Assembly: GCA_020064725.1 (NCBI GenBank)
Contig: JAGTWJ010000019.1
Span: forward strand, 1,550,001-1,614,000
Direction of reading: 5' to 3'
From: Drechslerella dactyloides
Taxonomy: Eukaryota; Ascomycota; Orbiliomycetes; Orbiliales; Orbiliaceae
Length of the DNA: 64,000 nucleotides
The translations under genes and the position numbers were made by a program. Of the stretch, positions 31,898-44,056 are shown piece by piece. The notes under the pieces are model-generated. The model saw nothing but the letters and a program-made list of their open reading frames with translations, searched no databases and was not told the DNA's origin. Within the stretch, counting starts at the first letter, position 1, and the number at the start of each line of letters is the position of its first letter.

Positions 31898-32930
31898 CGT
31901 GAACGTCGTTTGACAATATTTGTATGAGTTATGCGGTTTCTGTAGGAATCTCCGCGTCGCAAGGTAAAAGTTGAGAGGAGAAGGGAAGCTCCGGATCGAA
32001 ACGCGAATGTGTCACGTCGTAATGTGATTTCCGCCGCTGTCCGTCAGCGAGGAATGCAGCATTAGTAAGCAACCGGGCGCTAACGTTATGCACTATCGAT
32101 ATCTTCACCCACCGAGCTCGGCGCAGGTACGGCAGCGGGCTATCTTCGCTCCGAGGTGTCGCGCCGACGGCAGGAGAGTGTGATTTTTGCGTCGGTACGC
32201 TTGCTGTCGCACAAGTATCTGATGTGAATTAGGAGCCGAAAATGGGGCCGGGATTGGGAGCGACGCCCCGGGACTAGGGACGACGCGTGTTTGGCGAACG
32301 CACGTTGCACAACTCCAACCACTGTGATTTGGAACGGCTGCACGGCGGACTATTCATATGCAGCCCACGCCCGGCCGACTCTCCCACCTGGTTAATCGGT
32401 CGAAGCTCCAGGGCATCCAGCTGGCCAGTCGCGTTTACGCCTATCACAAATAAAATAGTACATCGGTAGATACTATTCCGACGAAACCCCGTCTTTATGT
32501 ATCCTTGCACTTTTGTGCTTACTTGCTCCGATTGCCATTTCTGAATATTGAATTTAGTATGTCACCAAGAGCTAGGCGGCATCCAAATAATACCCCGTAG
32601 ATTTATAAATGACTTTTGCAGTTCTGATACGCAATTTCTATATAATGGGGAATCGCCTTCCAAAAATATAAAATTCCCAAGTATCTCTATATAGACCGAA
32701 ATATCTTATAACAGCACAACTTCTCACGGATAGTGTGCCCTGAAAAATGGACATATCCAACGTATATGCGCATGGCTTCGGCTCCCATTTGAATTTACGC
32801 ATTGAAGTCGATAATCTTACTCTCAGCATTGACTTCCGGCGGTACGTCCACCCCGGATCCTCCTTGCGGCGACAGCTGCTGCCGGCGATAGTCCGAAACC
32901 TTGCCATCAGGAGGAATACTAAACGATCAA
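31898..32930. other. intergenic, promoter of the glycosylase gene
   Basis: 1.03 kb. The left part should be the glycosylase promoter, the right part the 3' flank of the next minus-strand gene. No credible gene, RNA or repeat was seen. Confidence 0.5.
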
Positions 32931-35193
32931 TCACATTAGCCAGTCTTCGTATATCAACATCACGATGCCAAAATCGTGCACCCTGAAAAGGTTAGTAAAA
33001 CATTGATATAGTACTGACCCTTTATACCGCAACTCGACCAGCAGATCGCCTTTCTTCGTGAACACGGGATTCTTCATGTAAAAGTACCCGCCACCAGCAA
33101 GGATAAACTGGTGTTCCTTGAGCGTATTCTTAAACGTATGCTGCAAATAATCTTTCAGGCCCTCGATGTTTTTCCGCAGCTCGTCTTCCATCTGCGCGAT
33201 GGCTTTGTGGCCGTCGAATCTCCACAGCTTGCTTTCGCCGCCTTGCCAGTGGGTGAAGCTAACGGGGCTGTTGTTGGGATAGACGACGTCGACGTATAAA
33301 CGGCCGTCGTCTACGGCTTTGACTTCCATGGAGAGCTCCCATTTGCCCGTTGTCGCGAATCTATTGCCGGAAAGTGAGGATTAGCCAACCGATGCTTTAG
33401 AGTAATGATAGGAGTTCCGTCGCATGCATACCCCATGCCTTTGCCTTTCTCGGAAGCGTAGATTGCGATTGTGGTTGCGCCGCTGATTCTGACTTTGTTT
33501 TCGCCGCGCTTCGGGATGACTTGTGAGATAGACCTTGCTGCATAGCGATATACTCTGTCAGTTCCTTTACTAAAGGATAATCTTTATTTCCAGCTCATGA
33601 GAAACAGACGAACCTTTTAGTTCCAAAGTCAGTCTTCTGCCACCTGCGTCATCTTCCTTCCGCACCTGCTGCGTATCCATTATCCAGCGATAACCCCATT
33701 CGTTGCGCGCCTCCGGAGCGTTCCCCTTCTCAAACCACGTCTGTTTATCATAAACGTCATCGCGGCCCGTCATCGGCTGCATCAGGAAATAGTTATCGTC
33801 AGAGTTCGTGTGGACGCCGTCGTCACCGAACGCCAGCGAGAACCGGTACCGCTGCTCCGAGTCCGGGTGGATCTCGCAGTTTTTCAAATGGACCTGCGTC
33901 TGCTTGACGATAGGGTTGAGGTATGGGATGAAGTGGCGGCCCCATAGGACATTCCTGTCCAGACACATCGTGCCGAGGATATTCGTGTCGTCGAGGCCGC
34001 CGTCCGAGCGGCGGGTGACGGGCATGTCGTCGGTGACAAAGTTGCCGTTTTCCTCCGTGAAGAGGATGGGCGAGGGGAGCTTGGCGTTTGGACCGCACAT
34101 TTCGGTGTAGAGGAGGCAGTTTCTGTTGGTGGTCTTGAGGACCGATTGGTCTGGTCGGACGAATTGGTAGGTTTGCTGGACGACCTGTGTCGGGGGGATA
34201 GTCGGCGCGACAGGGTTGACTATAATAAACAGTTAGGATATTTCACTCTAGTAATATAATGCGTGTAGAGTCGCGATGTCTGAGAAATCTCGAGCTATAT
34301 ACCTGCTTCTGGGTTTGGCGCAAGGGCGTGGTATAGGATTGGGCAAAAGGCGTCTATCAAGGTTGACTCTCCGGTAGAAGAGTCTACGATCCTCGTCTTC
34401 CCTTGCAGTCGGTCTTCGATTTCGTTGAATGCTGCCGTCCACCCTTTTACCCACCCGCCTAGGGCTTCGATCAGCCCCTGGGGCGGCTTACCGCCATCGG
34501 GCATCTTCAACCTCGACAGCTCAGTCACAAAATTCGACGTGTCCGCCACTATCAAAGTGTTATGGAATGTAAGCACTCGTTCGCTCGACACTCAATTGCA
34601 AATATATAGGCACGAAAGTTCGGGCTTACTTGTAAAATTCAGCAGCAGTCGCTGGATAGAATAGTCTCCGGCCACGCGCAACATTGCCTTGACCTCCTCC
34701 CTCTGCTCTTCCTTCACGTCCTTCATTTCTGTTTCAAATAGCTACCGTCAGCCTTATAACCCAAATATCAACTCCCACACGTAAAATCTCAGGTGAAAAT
34801 ACGAATTTCGGATAGTTACTGACCCAATGTGACTTTGAACACAAATTCCCAATCGTTAACTTCGACCTGGGCGATTCCAGGCCCGCCAGGTCTATACTGA
34901 TAAAACGGCACGCTTAAATACCCAAACTTCGCCTTCTTGAACCGCAAATGATAAAACAAGCTCGAGCGGTCAGCCTTCTGTCGGTCGACCGGAATCGAAA
35001 CCCTCGGCGGCAGAAGCTCGGCGTCGACCGATGTGCCGATGTATACGTTCTTCTCCTTCATGACACGGAGTTTGGGTTCGATGTTGTAGTAGGTTTCCAG
35101 CTGTGCGTTTAGCATTGCTTCTGAGATCGCGATGATTTGGTCGTATTGGCCGGCGCCGCTGTCCAAGCGGGAGTTCTGGTCGGCGGTGACCAT
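32931..35193 (-). CDS. protein of uncertain family, possibly TULIP-like lipid-binding (7 exons)
   Basis: Exons 35193-34824, 34728-34630, 34548-34303, 34219-33614, 33537-33432, 33360-33019 and 32982-32931 give 606 aa. All five larger introns have GT-AG ends and sum in frame. There is no signal peptide or TM. The start (QYDQIIAISEAMLNAQLETY) is a helix after a short leader. The middle is beta-rich with amphipathic strands, and the end reads FILAGGGYFYMKNPVF then KKGDLLVELRY. A start helix and an end strand of this kind resemble TULIP-fold proteins of the bacterial P47/OrfX type, but this is a pattern impression and no search was done. The last intron would be just 36 bases (or 45 with an upstream donor) and keeps frame either way; without it the protein is 618 aa. 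It is head to head with the M4 protease gene. Confidence 0.65.
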
Positions 35194-36850
35194 TGTGATT
35201 TGTTATATATGGCTACGGGTAGTTCTTCTGCAGGTTAATAGTGGGAAGGTTGCGAAAGCCGATATAATTATATAATACAGTTCTGCCAATTCAGTTTATG
35301 GATAGAAATAGAATGATCAAAATAATATATGCAAGGTCGTGATCGTATTAAAGAGTTATGAGGAGAGAAAATCTCTCTGAGGATGTCTCGAAATAGCGTT
35401 CTTTAAGAGACTTGAGATCAAGGTGGTATTGCGGTGTATATATATAAATTATGGATCGTATGAAATTTCTGCCGCGGACTGTTGCTAAATATTTCGATGA
35501 GAAGTCATTGAAAACCCCCGCTTGAAAGTAAAATGTAGAAGAAACTAACCAGATATATCTGCTGTCATTGTTTTGTTCCGAGATGTAGATAGGCGTCAAC
35601 TTCTCGCTAAGATGAGACTCTATTGCGGTAGAGGTCAGCTCTGCTCAGGGGAGCCTAGGGCAGCTGTGGGACCTGGGAGCTCTCAAACGGTCCATTAGTA
35701 ATTGTAATCACCAGCTGATAGCTGGGATGCATGCTGTGGGGTTTTCATCTTTGTGGCGGCCAGCAGTATTAGTCGTATATATGTATCTGCGTACGCGTAC
35801 GGTGTCAAGACCAGGGTCTTCAGTATCTTTACAGTTCCGGAATTCCTTTGCATAAGTTGCAAGTTGCAAGCTGAAGTCATTCGCAAGACGATTGAACGCC
35901 ACTCGGGAACCCTGTCAACTAGAGTCCAACCCGCGAAAATCCAGCGTTCACACTTCGTTGTGGAGGCACGGCTTATTCCGCCTGCAGAATCCGACAGGGT
36001 TCGCACTTCGGAATGCAGGCGGGGCTGCGCGACCTGCAAGCCAGAACGCCACGTGCAGCGGTGAAGCTTCCCAGGATGGCAAACGGCCGGCCGGCACGGC
36101 AGCGGCTGATATCGCGACGTGGATAGCGGGCGTTAATAACGGAGGCTAGAATGATGTTTTTTTATGTAACGGAGCTTGGAAATGTGGGTCGCTCGCAACA
36201 TATATCACGCAACCCAATGATACAAGACTATAATATCAACGCCACCTTTGAACAGACGGAGCTGAAGAGCTATGTAGAATACTGAGCGGTACATTCTTTG
36301 TGAATATATCTGCCGCCAAGGGGTTGAGGCTGCCGCCATGTAGTTCCGACTGCGGTCATGTATGGCGGGAGCTGAGAAGTCGCATGCCGGTGTTAATGAT
36401 ACCAGGATCAGTTGGGGCGCATCATGCATCAGTTGTCTTGCTAAGCTAAGCTTATAAGCTAGCTCAATTGACGATTTTGGAGAAAACTGTCGCGGCTGAA
36501 TCTACTGCAGGTAAAAAAAAGCTACATTGTGCACCATCTTGTACTGTTTAACATGGCTTTATAGATCTTGCTGGACTGCTATCTCGTACACACTTATACT
36601 GCTACTTTATATTAAATTTGCCCTCGAAATTAGATAAATCTCCCAGTCAATCACCGGCCGTGCACCGTGCGCAAAATTGGAAGCTATCAATTTGTTTACT
36701 ACAAGAGCTCGCCAAAACCTTCAATAATTTCTGCATTGTTTCCTAAATTTATACATTCATATATCCATAATTGTGCCCCAGCTGCTTATTAAAGGTCTGT
36801 ATATACCAGATCTTGCTATAGCAAGCGTCGGCCCCAGATACGGTGTAAAG
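35194..36850. promoter_or_regulatory. divergent intergenic region of the accessory pair
   Basis: 1.66 kb between the start codons of the TULIP-like and M4 protease genes. It is AT-rich at both ends (likely promoters), with a GC-rich centre at about 35990-36130. Frames of 60-115 codons in the centre have no features I trust. The open frame before the M4 start begins at a GTG (36773), so an unseen upstream exon cannot be excluded. Confidence 0.5.
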
Positions 36851-39292
36851 ATGGCGAAATGGTGCTTTATACGCCCGCTTGACTACCTCGAGGACAAGCT
36901 CAGCGACCCCTCGCTGTCGGAGGCCCAGCGCGCCAAAACAAAGAGAGACTGGAAGTTGACCGAGCAGCTCCAAAAACAAGAGCACGACGCCTGGAACGAC
37001 GCCTACAGATGGCGCCAGGACCGCATCAAAGCCGGCGAGCCAACCTTCGGCTACGCACCCACCATGCGGCCGCCGGACATCGGCCAGCTGCCCAAATCAC
37101 CCAGTCCGGAGTTCCGCTGCCAAATCTGGGACGTCGGCCAGAGCTTCAACGTCAAGCACCCGGTCACGGGCTCGATCCGCTACTCGACATTCGAATGGCC
37201 CGAAGGACAGGCATGGAACGACCACGGCGGCGACACGGAGTGCGAAGCCGCCGTCGACAACTTCAAGGCTGTCTACGACGTGATTGGTAAACTTTCCACG
37301 CGCGACTCCTACGACGGCATCGGCTCGTCCTTCATCGGGTGCATCCACATGGGCCATCCCGACGGCGCCGTCTACAATAACGCCTTCTGGACCCCCTCTC
37401 TGCGGCGAATGTACTTTGGCGAACACCAAACCCGCATCCCGGACACCGTCGGCCACGAGATGATGCATGGAATAACATCGACGTCCGTACGGCTCCGCGA
37501 CACCTTCTTCAGCGGCGCGCTGGACGAGTCGCTGTCCGACTGCTTCGGGTCCATGGTGCGCCAGTGGACGATACCACCCGGCCAACACGGCCGCAGCGTG
37601 GAAACAGCGGACTGGTGCATCTGGAATCCTGACGACGACGGGAAAATCACAGAGAAGCTGCGTTCGCTAGCGGACCCACCGTCGTGCGGATATAGACGAC
37701 CGCACCCCAAGCATATGGATAAGCTCAGCCGGAGCCAGAACGCACAAAAGGCAGTCGATGACGACGACTACGCGTTCATCCACTCGAACTGCGGGATACC
37801 CAACCACGCATTCTACAGCGCGTGCAGGGAATTGCAGAGCAGGTATGCATACAGCTGGGACCGCATCGGCGTCGTCTGGTTCCGTACCGTAATCGACGGA
37901 TACCTGCGCGACGACTCCAACTTTGCGCATCTTGCAAACATGACCTGCTACGTCAGTCGGAAGCTGTACCCACAGGAACCGGCGGTAGAAGCCGCGGTGG
38001 CGGCCGCGTGGAAGAAAGTGGGCATCACGCCGGCCGTGCAGGTTGCCCGTGGCGTGTCGCGGTTCAAAGTCGTCCTGGAGCAGCGGGAGAGCGCGAACTT
38101 TATCGCCGGTCGTAAAAGCAGGGACTTCAACAGCGCGTTAATATTTGCCATCCGCGATTATGGTGCTGGCAGCGTCGAGTTTGGCGTGTATTACAAGAAC
38201 AGCGATAGCGATTATATATGGCAGAACCTCAACGCGGCGCTGGGACTCGTGCCGTCGGAGTATATTGTGACGTTCGACGTCGTGCAGGATAGCGAGCTGC
38301 AGACGTACGTGGTTTGCGGCTCGGCGTATGCAAACGATGCGACGAAGGGCCGGCTGTTCGTCTGGAAGCCGTTTAGGGCTGAGAATATCGAATGGGGGAA
38401 CCAGACGGCGATTTCGAGTCTCATCATGCCACAGATCCCCACCTTGCCTTCGCCTCCGGCACGGAAAGTCCTCATTGTAAGTTTTACCCGCATGCCTGCA
38501 CATCTAAAAGATATACCGCTGACTGATATCTGTATGTGTAGGGATCGCTGGACTCGAAAGTAAATGGAGTGTACCCCTCCATCTTCCTCGCTCTGCGGAA
38601 CGCCATCGCGCGGGTAGAAGTGAAAGCGGATCGTGGGTCCTGGACCATCGCAAACGACCTGAACTTGCCGAACAGCGTCTCGCGTGTCCTAGATATATCC
38701 TGCGGCACAGCTGTCGGTTCGTCCGGCATGTATGTTCTGTACGAGCCGACGGAGGGTGTGCAGAAGCTGCTGTATACCGCGTCCAGCCGGCCGTTTGAGG
38801 CGCCGATTCAAATTCCAGCAGGTAGGTCTAATGTTATTTTCAGAATGATATATAGCATCACGGCCTGATTCTAACGGAATTATAACTATAGACACCAAGA
38901 TTACCTGTATCACAACAATAGGTCAGCAGCTTATCGCCGGCGGAACGGGGCTGTGGACCGTGCCGGACTCTGCAATCGGCCGCTCGACAGCGACTCTGCA
39001 GCAGATCGGAACGGGGATCAACGCCACAGAACTCCGCACGGAGCAGATTAGCGGGTCGGATGCGTTCGTGCATGTTCTAAGCCAGGACGGCAGGTTGTTC
39101 AAGATGACGGGGGGACCCGGCGGGTGGCAAGTCAAGAAGGTGACCGACGGCGCTCAGGGGTTCGGGCTGTGCAACGGGAAGACGGAGGACGGGACGGGCA
39201 TTCCGCTGATCGTCAAGGATGAGAAGGGCGACTTTTACGAGATCGATGTGAGCAAGGATGTGGGTGACTGGCAGAAAAAGCCCTTCTACTAG
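36851..39292 (+). CDS. thermolysin-like (M4) metallopeptidase with long beta-rich C-terminal region
   Basis: Exons 36851-38476, 38542-38821 and 38892-39292 give 768 aa. There is no signal peptide. The start MAKWCFIRPLDYLEDKL resembles the short propeptide of protealysin-type M4 enzymes, which act inside cells or leave by other routes. The catalytic domain is complete: HEMMH at 202-206 (two zinc His and Glu203), the third ligand Glu226 in GALDESLSD with Asp230, and the transition-state His311 in HSNCGIPNHAFY. Family knowledge: M4 enzymes are mostly bacterial, zinc-dependent endopeptidases cleaving before bulky hydrophobics. From about residue 420 the protein is repeated beta strands with Gly/Asp turns and aromatic ends, resembling a lectin-like propeller; this is inference. 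Introns show long residence in a fungal genome, although bacterial origin is likely. Confidence 0.86.
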
Positions 39293-40449
39293 ATCGATAC
39301 TGCCTGTACAAATACTACCTACAGCTTGCAGTACCGGAAGAGCTATGTTATTCGGTATGGTGTGAACATATATACTTCCTGGTCGTATATCAGGGCAGGA
39401 CTTGTACTTTCTCACACTGGATTGACAGTCCAAACAATAATATTGTTTAACTACAGATGAAGCTGGTAACTGGAACAACTCACCGCGAGTTTGTATACAA
39501 CGAAGGGAGTACTCGAGTGTTGCATTTTGGTGACAGCTGCGTTGCGTGCAGGGATACTGGTGCTGCTATTTTTGGCCGCGGACAAACGTCTTCTCATCCA
39601 CGTGAGTGAATCTCGAGATAGTTGTCCTCGCAATCCACCATCTCCACGGACTACACAAAGTCTACCAGTTAGTGCGGATGTCAGCCTCATCTCCCACCGC
39701 TCGACGGAGTCAGCCCAGCGCCCTAACGGACACCGCCGTTAGTAATCCTCAGGAATCCCGCCAAGGACGAGGTGCACGCAGCGGCAACGCGTTTGACGGC
39801 CGCCGAGACTGCGGCTGAAGCTGTCCCACGACCTTGACACACAGCCTCACCGCGGTCCACCACCATCGACAGACACGCTTGAATTGAACGAGCTGCTCAG
39901 CTTACAGACATGTCCCCATTCGAGCTCTGCTGGCAGGGGCCCCGATGCCCTAATTATACTTCCTCTGATGCTATTCCAAATGCTGCGTCGGCTGCAGTAA
40001 GTCCAAGCTTGCTGACACTAACGACCGACTTACTCTCCGTCGTCCCGCCCTCCGTCGCCCTCAGCCTCGAGGAGCTTCCCTCTGCACAATATCTCACGGG
40101 CGACTAAATTCCTAGGCCAACCTTCTCCTTCTCCTCCCTCTTCTTTTTTCCCTTCCCTTCTCCTCTTTTTCTCATCGTCTGCTTCGTTCCTTCTTTCCAC
40201 CAACCAGACGACAGCGGTGATTGGAGGCAGGCAACAGCTTGACGAGCACGTCTGTACGATATCATGGCTTGAAGCTTCCAACTCCAACATCCACAACACC
40301 CCCACTACGGCGCCAAAAAGTAGAACGGTGACGGATACCGATAACATTCCAACCAACCGCATCTGCAACCACCCAATCAGCTCCGCCAGCTGCTTCCTCG
40401 CAGGATACGTCCTGCCGTCGAGTATATAACCCGTCTATCTGTCTTTAAA
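39293..40449. other. intergenic, promoter of the one-TM protein gene
   Basis: 1.16 kb. The right part has long pyrimidine runs (CTTCTCCTTCTCCTCC near 40118) typical of fungal promoters just before the start. Small ATG frames exist at 39910 and 40217; they could act as upstream frames if transcription starts early. No gene is supported. Confidence 0.5.
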
Positions 40450-41352
40450 ATGGCGGACACGCACGCAGGCCAGCTCGCCGCCCTCACCGCCATGCTCGCC
40501 AAACGCCAGGACGACCGCAACATGCCCATGCCCGGCGGGGACCACTTTGGCCGCGACACTTGGACTGTCCCCCGCTGGGCCATGATCCTCATGGCCGTCA
40601 TCCTCTTCATCCTCTTCTTTCTCCTCGTCGGCATCGCCCTCCTCACCGCATTCCGCCACCGTCGCTCGGGTACCTCCTCGTCGGACATCAAGCGGTCTAT
40701 CGCCGCCGCGGACCAAGCTCGCCGCCGCTCCAGCGGCATCTCCGACGACGATCCCGATGGCATCAAGCCCATCAAGCGCCTACGCTCCTTCCACATGCGC
40801 GGCGCAATGGTCATGTCCCCGGAGGCGATGTCCCCGCGTACCCCCAAGACGCCCAAATCCGCAGGCCTCTTTGGGCGGTTCTTCCGCAAAAAGGACGGCC
40901 GCCGCCTCGCACCGCTCGACGAGGAGAAGAACGACAGCTACGCTTCGCTCAATAACTACCCCGACACGCCCGGAATCGACGAAAAGATGCTCGAGGCCTC
41001 CCCGCCGCCGACCCCCGCGCCGGCATTCGGATGGACGTCAAACGTCGGACCGGGCAACAAACGCCGCAGCTTGATTGACAGTCCCGGCGGTCCACCGCCG
41101 CTACCAGCGTATCCTGGTGGCCCCGGCGAGCAGAACACCGCGTACAAAGGCGACACGCGACCGCCACTCGGCCAGCGGGAGAGCGACAGTTTTCTAGCAA
41201 CATCCGCCCGTCGGATGAGCCGCGACGCGAAGCGGCTGAGCACAGACTATAACGAGAACTACCAGAGCCGCCCGAGCGGCGGACTGTTCGACGACGACGA
41301 CGACGAGCGCCGGCCGCTGGGGTACGACCCGGACTCGCGGAGCGGGCATTGA
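40450..41352 (+). CDS. single-pass membrane protein with long disordered tail
   Basis: 300 aa, single exon, ATG at 40450. A 40-residue N-terminal segment without a signal peptide is followed by one strongly hydrophobic helix (about residues 45-66, AMILMAVILFILFFLLVGIA) and a basic flank (FRHRRS), so the long C-terminal part is probably cytosolic. That part is disordered and rich in Ser, Pro, Arg and Asp, with many S/T-P sites (SPEAMSPRTPKTPKS) and RRxS-type sites, suggesting phosphorylation. It ends in an Asp run. The layout is common among fungal plasma-membrane proteins, but I do not recognise a named family. Confidence 0.75.
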   Translation: MADTHAGQLAALTAMLAKRQDDRNMPMPGGDHFGRDTWTVPRWAMILMAVILFILFFLLVGIALLTAFRHRRSGTSSSDIKRSIAAADQARRRSSGISDDDPDGIKPIKRLRSFHMRGAMVMSPEAMSPRTPKTPKSAGLFGRFFRKKDGRRLAPLDEEKNDSYASLNNYPDTPGIDEKMLEASPPPTPAPAFGWTSNVGPGNKRRSLIDSPGGPPPLPAYPGGPGEQNTAYKGDTRPPLGQRESDSFLATSARRMSRDAKRLSTDYNENYQSRPSGGLFDDDDDERRPLGYDPDSRSGH

Positions 41353-42565
41353 TAGCGTGAACGGATTTCATTGGTATTGGTACCATCTTAGCATTTACAG
41401 GAAAGACTCGTAAAGTATTACCCGCATAAATACATAACTACATTTCCTTGGGTTACGGAGTCCGTGTCGTGAATCAGCAACTGGGAAGGGCAGCGGTGTA
41501 GTATCACCCACTGTAGTTACGGGTCAAATTTCCTTGGGATCTGAAAAGCGATTGATATAGTGTGGGCAGGGCGGCGTGCGTGCGTGCATTCATTTTATAA
41601 GATTTCAAGTACGAGGTGCGAGCAAGCGATCGATATACCGGGTAAACTGGCCGGAGTTTCATCATATCATATCACGCTGTAATGCTGTTGGAATCGACTG
41701 AGTGCATTTTCTTCATCTGTCTCTTCTATACTCTCATTGTCAGTCCATATGTCGCGTTCGATCTAGCATGCATAACCTAGCGTATTTAAATTACAATCAT
41801 CTTCTTCCTGCTATCTTTCTAGCTTGATACCATCTCTCTCTATCTCAATTGATTTGGCCGGCTGGCGGTAGCCTCGAGGATTCAGCGACGTACGTGGGGC
41901 TACCGATACGAAGCTGACACGCGTCAGATAAGTCTATGATATCACTAATATTATAATCCTGTTTCACATTGTACTCTACGAATGAACGGACAGAAGAATG
42001 TTTAGTTGAGAGAGTCCATTTCTTTTCCTCCCGGTAGTCAAGTGGTTTAGATTCTCTATACCTCCCTTCTGTGTTGAAACAGAAATACAACCCCATCTGT
42101 ACGCCGAGTGTCCCATGCATGCAAAGTACGTACATTTAATACGCCGAAATTGTACAAAAAAAGGTTCGTTCGTTCGTTCAAGACAGGCAACTATCTGAAA
42201 GCGGAAATATAGCCTGCCGCCTGTTGCTGTCTGTTTGTCTGTCTCGCTGATTGGTGTATAGAAAATCCCAATGTTGAAATTTTAGTACCGTAACGTACGT
42301 TGAAGTGTCGCTTTTTCCCTCTCCGCTGCGTTCGTGCCGTTGAAGACAAACTTTTTCTTTTATTTATCTATTGGATTCGTTCGGTCGACAAAAGCAGAAT
42401 GTGCGAGCATGCGAGAGTACCGTTGAATTGCCCTCGCGTCCGTCATATCATGAATAAAACATAAAAATCAAAAGGTTAAGAGTAAAGGTAGAAGGGTAGG
42501 AGGATGTCTGTCGAGACCGTGTTGAATACGGTCAGTAGAGGTGGAGAGTGAGTGGGTGAAAGGAA
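41353..42565. other. intergenic between convergent genes
   Basis: 1.21 kb. It should hold two 3' UTRs. A GTAGTCAAGTGGTTTAGAT string near 42035 looks like the left half of a tRNA, but no T arm or anticodon stem fits, so I do not call one. TTCGTTCGTTCG (42166-42179) is a short tetranucleotide run. Confidence 0.5.
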
Positions 42566-44056
42566 TTAGTAGCGGTAGATCTCCGCTTTGAAGGGCCCTT
42601 CGACGGTCAAGCCGAGGTAATCGGCCTGCTTGGAGGAAAGCTTGGACAGCTTGACGCCCAGGTGGTCGAGATGCAGTCTGGCGACCTCCTCGTCCAAAAT
42701 CTTGGGGAGCACGTAGACGCCAATCTCAAGCTTACCCTGCATTACCGTTACAGATTATCAGCATAATTTCAATGTACTACGACGGGGAAGGAGGAGGACG
42801 TACGCCCTTGCCGAATTCGACGTGCTTGCGGCGGAAGGCCTCGTCGTCCTGCTTGTAGAGCAGGATCTGTGCGAGGACCTGGTTTGTGAACGAGCAGCTC
42901 ATGACGAAGGACGAGTGGCCGGTCGCGCAGCCGAGGTTGACGAGGCGGCCTTCCGCGAGCAGGATTATGTGGCGGCCGTTCTTGAGCTCGAAGCGGTCGA
43001 CTTGCGGCTTGATGTTTACGACGTTCTTCGCGTTGGCCTTGAGCCAGGCGACGTCGATTTCGATGTCGAAGTGGCCAATGTTGCAGACGATCGCGTCGTT
43101 TGGCTATACATCTCAGTTAGCATGTGTTCAGTCATATCTTACACCTTAGAGGGTGAATGGGCAGGGGTGGTACGAACCATGGCCTCAAAGTGTTCAGCGG
43201 TCAGGATGTCGCGGCAGCCGGTCGTCGTGACGAAGATCTGGCCGATGGATGCGGCCTCCTCCATCGTCGTGACCTGGTATCCGGAGACTGCAGCCTGCAG
43301 CGCATTGATCGGATCAATCTCCGTTACGATGACGCGGGCGCCCATTCCGTGCAGCGCCATGGCGCAGCCCTTGCCGACGTCACCATACCCGGCAACAACG
43401 GCGACTTTGCCGGCAATCATCACATCCGTCGCCCGCTTGATGCCGTCGACCAGCGACTCGCGGCAGCCGTACAGGTTGTCAAACTTGGACTTGGTCACGG
43501 AGTCGTTGACGTTCACAGCGGGGACGAGCAGCTTGCCCTCCTTGAGCATGCGGTACAGATGGTGCACACCCGTCGTCGTCTCCTCGCTGATGCCGTGGCA
43601 GCCCTTCAGCATCTCCGGGTACTTGTTGTGCACGAGCGCTGTCAGGTCACCACCGTCGTCGAGGATCAAGTTGAGGCTCTTGCCATCCTTGAACGCGACG
43701 AGCTGCTGTTCCAGGCACCAGTTGTACTCGTCTTCCGTCTCACCTTTCCACGCGAAGACGGGGACGCCGGACGCCGCGATGGCAGCGGCAGCGTGGTCTT
43801 GCGTGGAGAAGATGTTGCACGACGTCCAGGTCACCTCGGCGCCGAGAGCGGTCAGCGTCTCGATGAGGACGGCGGTCTGGATGGTCATGTGCAGGCAGCC
43901 GGCGATGCGGGCACCGGCGAGGGGCTGTTCGCCGGCGAACTTGCGCCGCGTGGCCATCAGGCCCGGCATCTCGTTCTCGGCCAGCTCGATCTCGCGGCGG
44001 CCAAAGGCGGCGAGACCGATGTCCGCGACCTTGAATTTCTGAGCTGGTGCAGCCAT
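42566..44056 (-). CDS. SAH1: S-adenosyl-L-homocysteine hydrolase
   Basis: Exons 44056-43178, 43103-42804 and 42736-42566 give 449 aa, the normal length. Landmarks: FKVADIGLAAFGRREIELAE at the start, HMTIQTAVLIETL and SCNIFSTQDHAAAA in the substrate domain, DDGGDLT and the NVNDSVTKSKFDN region with the conserved Lys and Asp. The NAD-binding AGYGDVGKG follows, then NIGHFDIEID, and the C-terminal tail ends AEIYRY (most relatives end in RY or similar and the tail reaches the neighbouring subunit). It cleaves S-adenosylhomocysteine to adenosine and homocysteine and so relieves methyltransferases. The introns are 74 and 67 bases. It shares a divergent promoter with dad1. Confidence 0.97.

Noticed and set aside
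42020..42095. tRNA-like left half (GTAGTCAAGTGGTTTAGAT)
   Set aside because: No anticodon stem or T arm could be matched downstream; likely chance.
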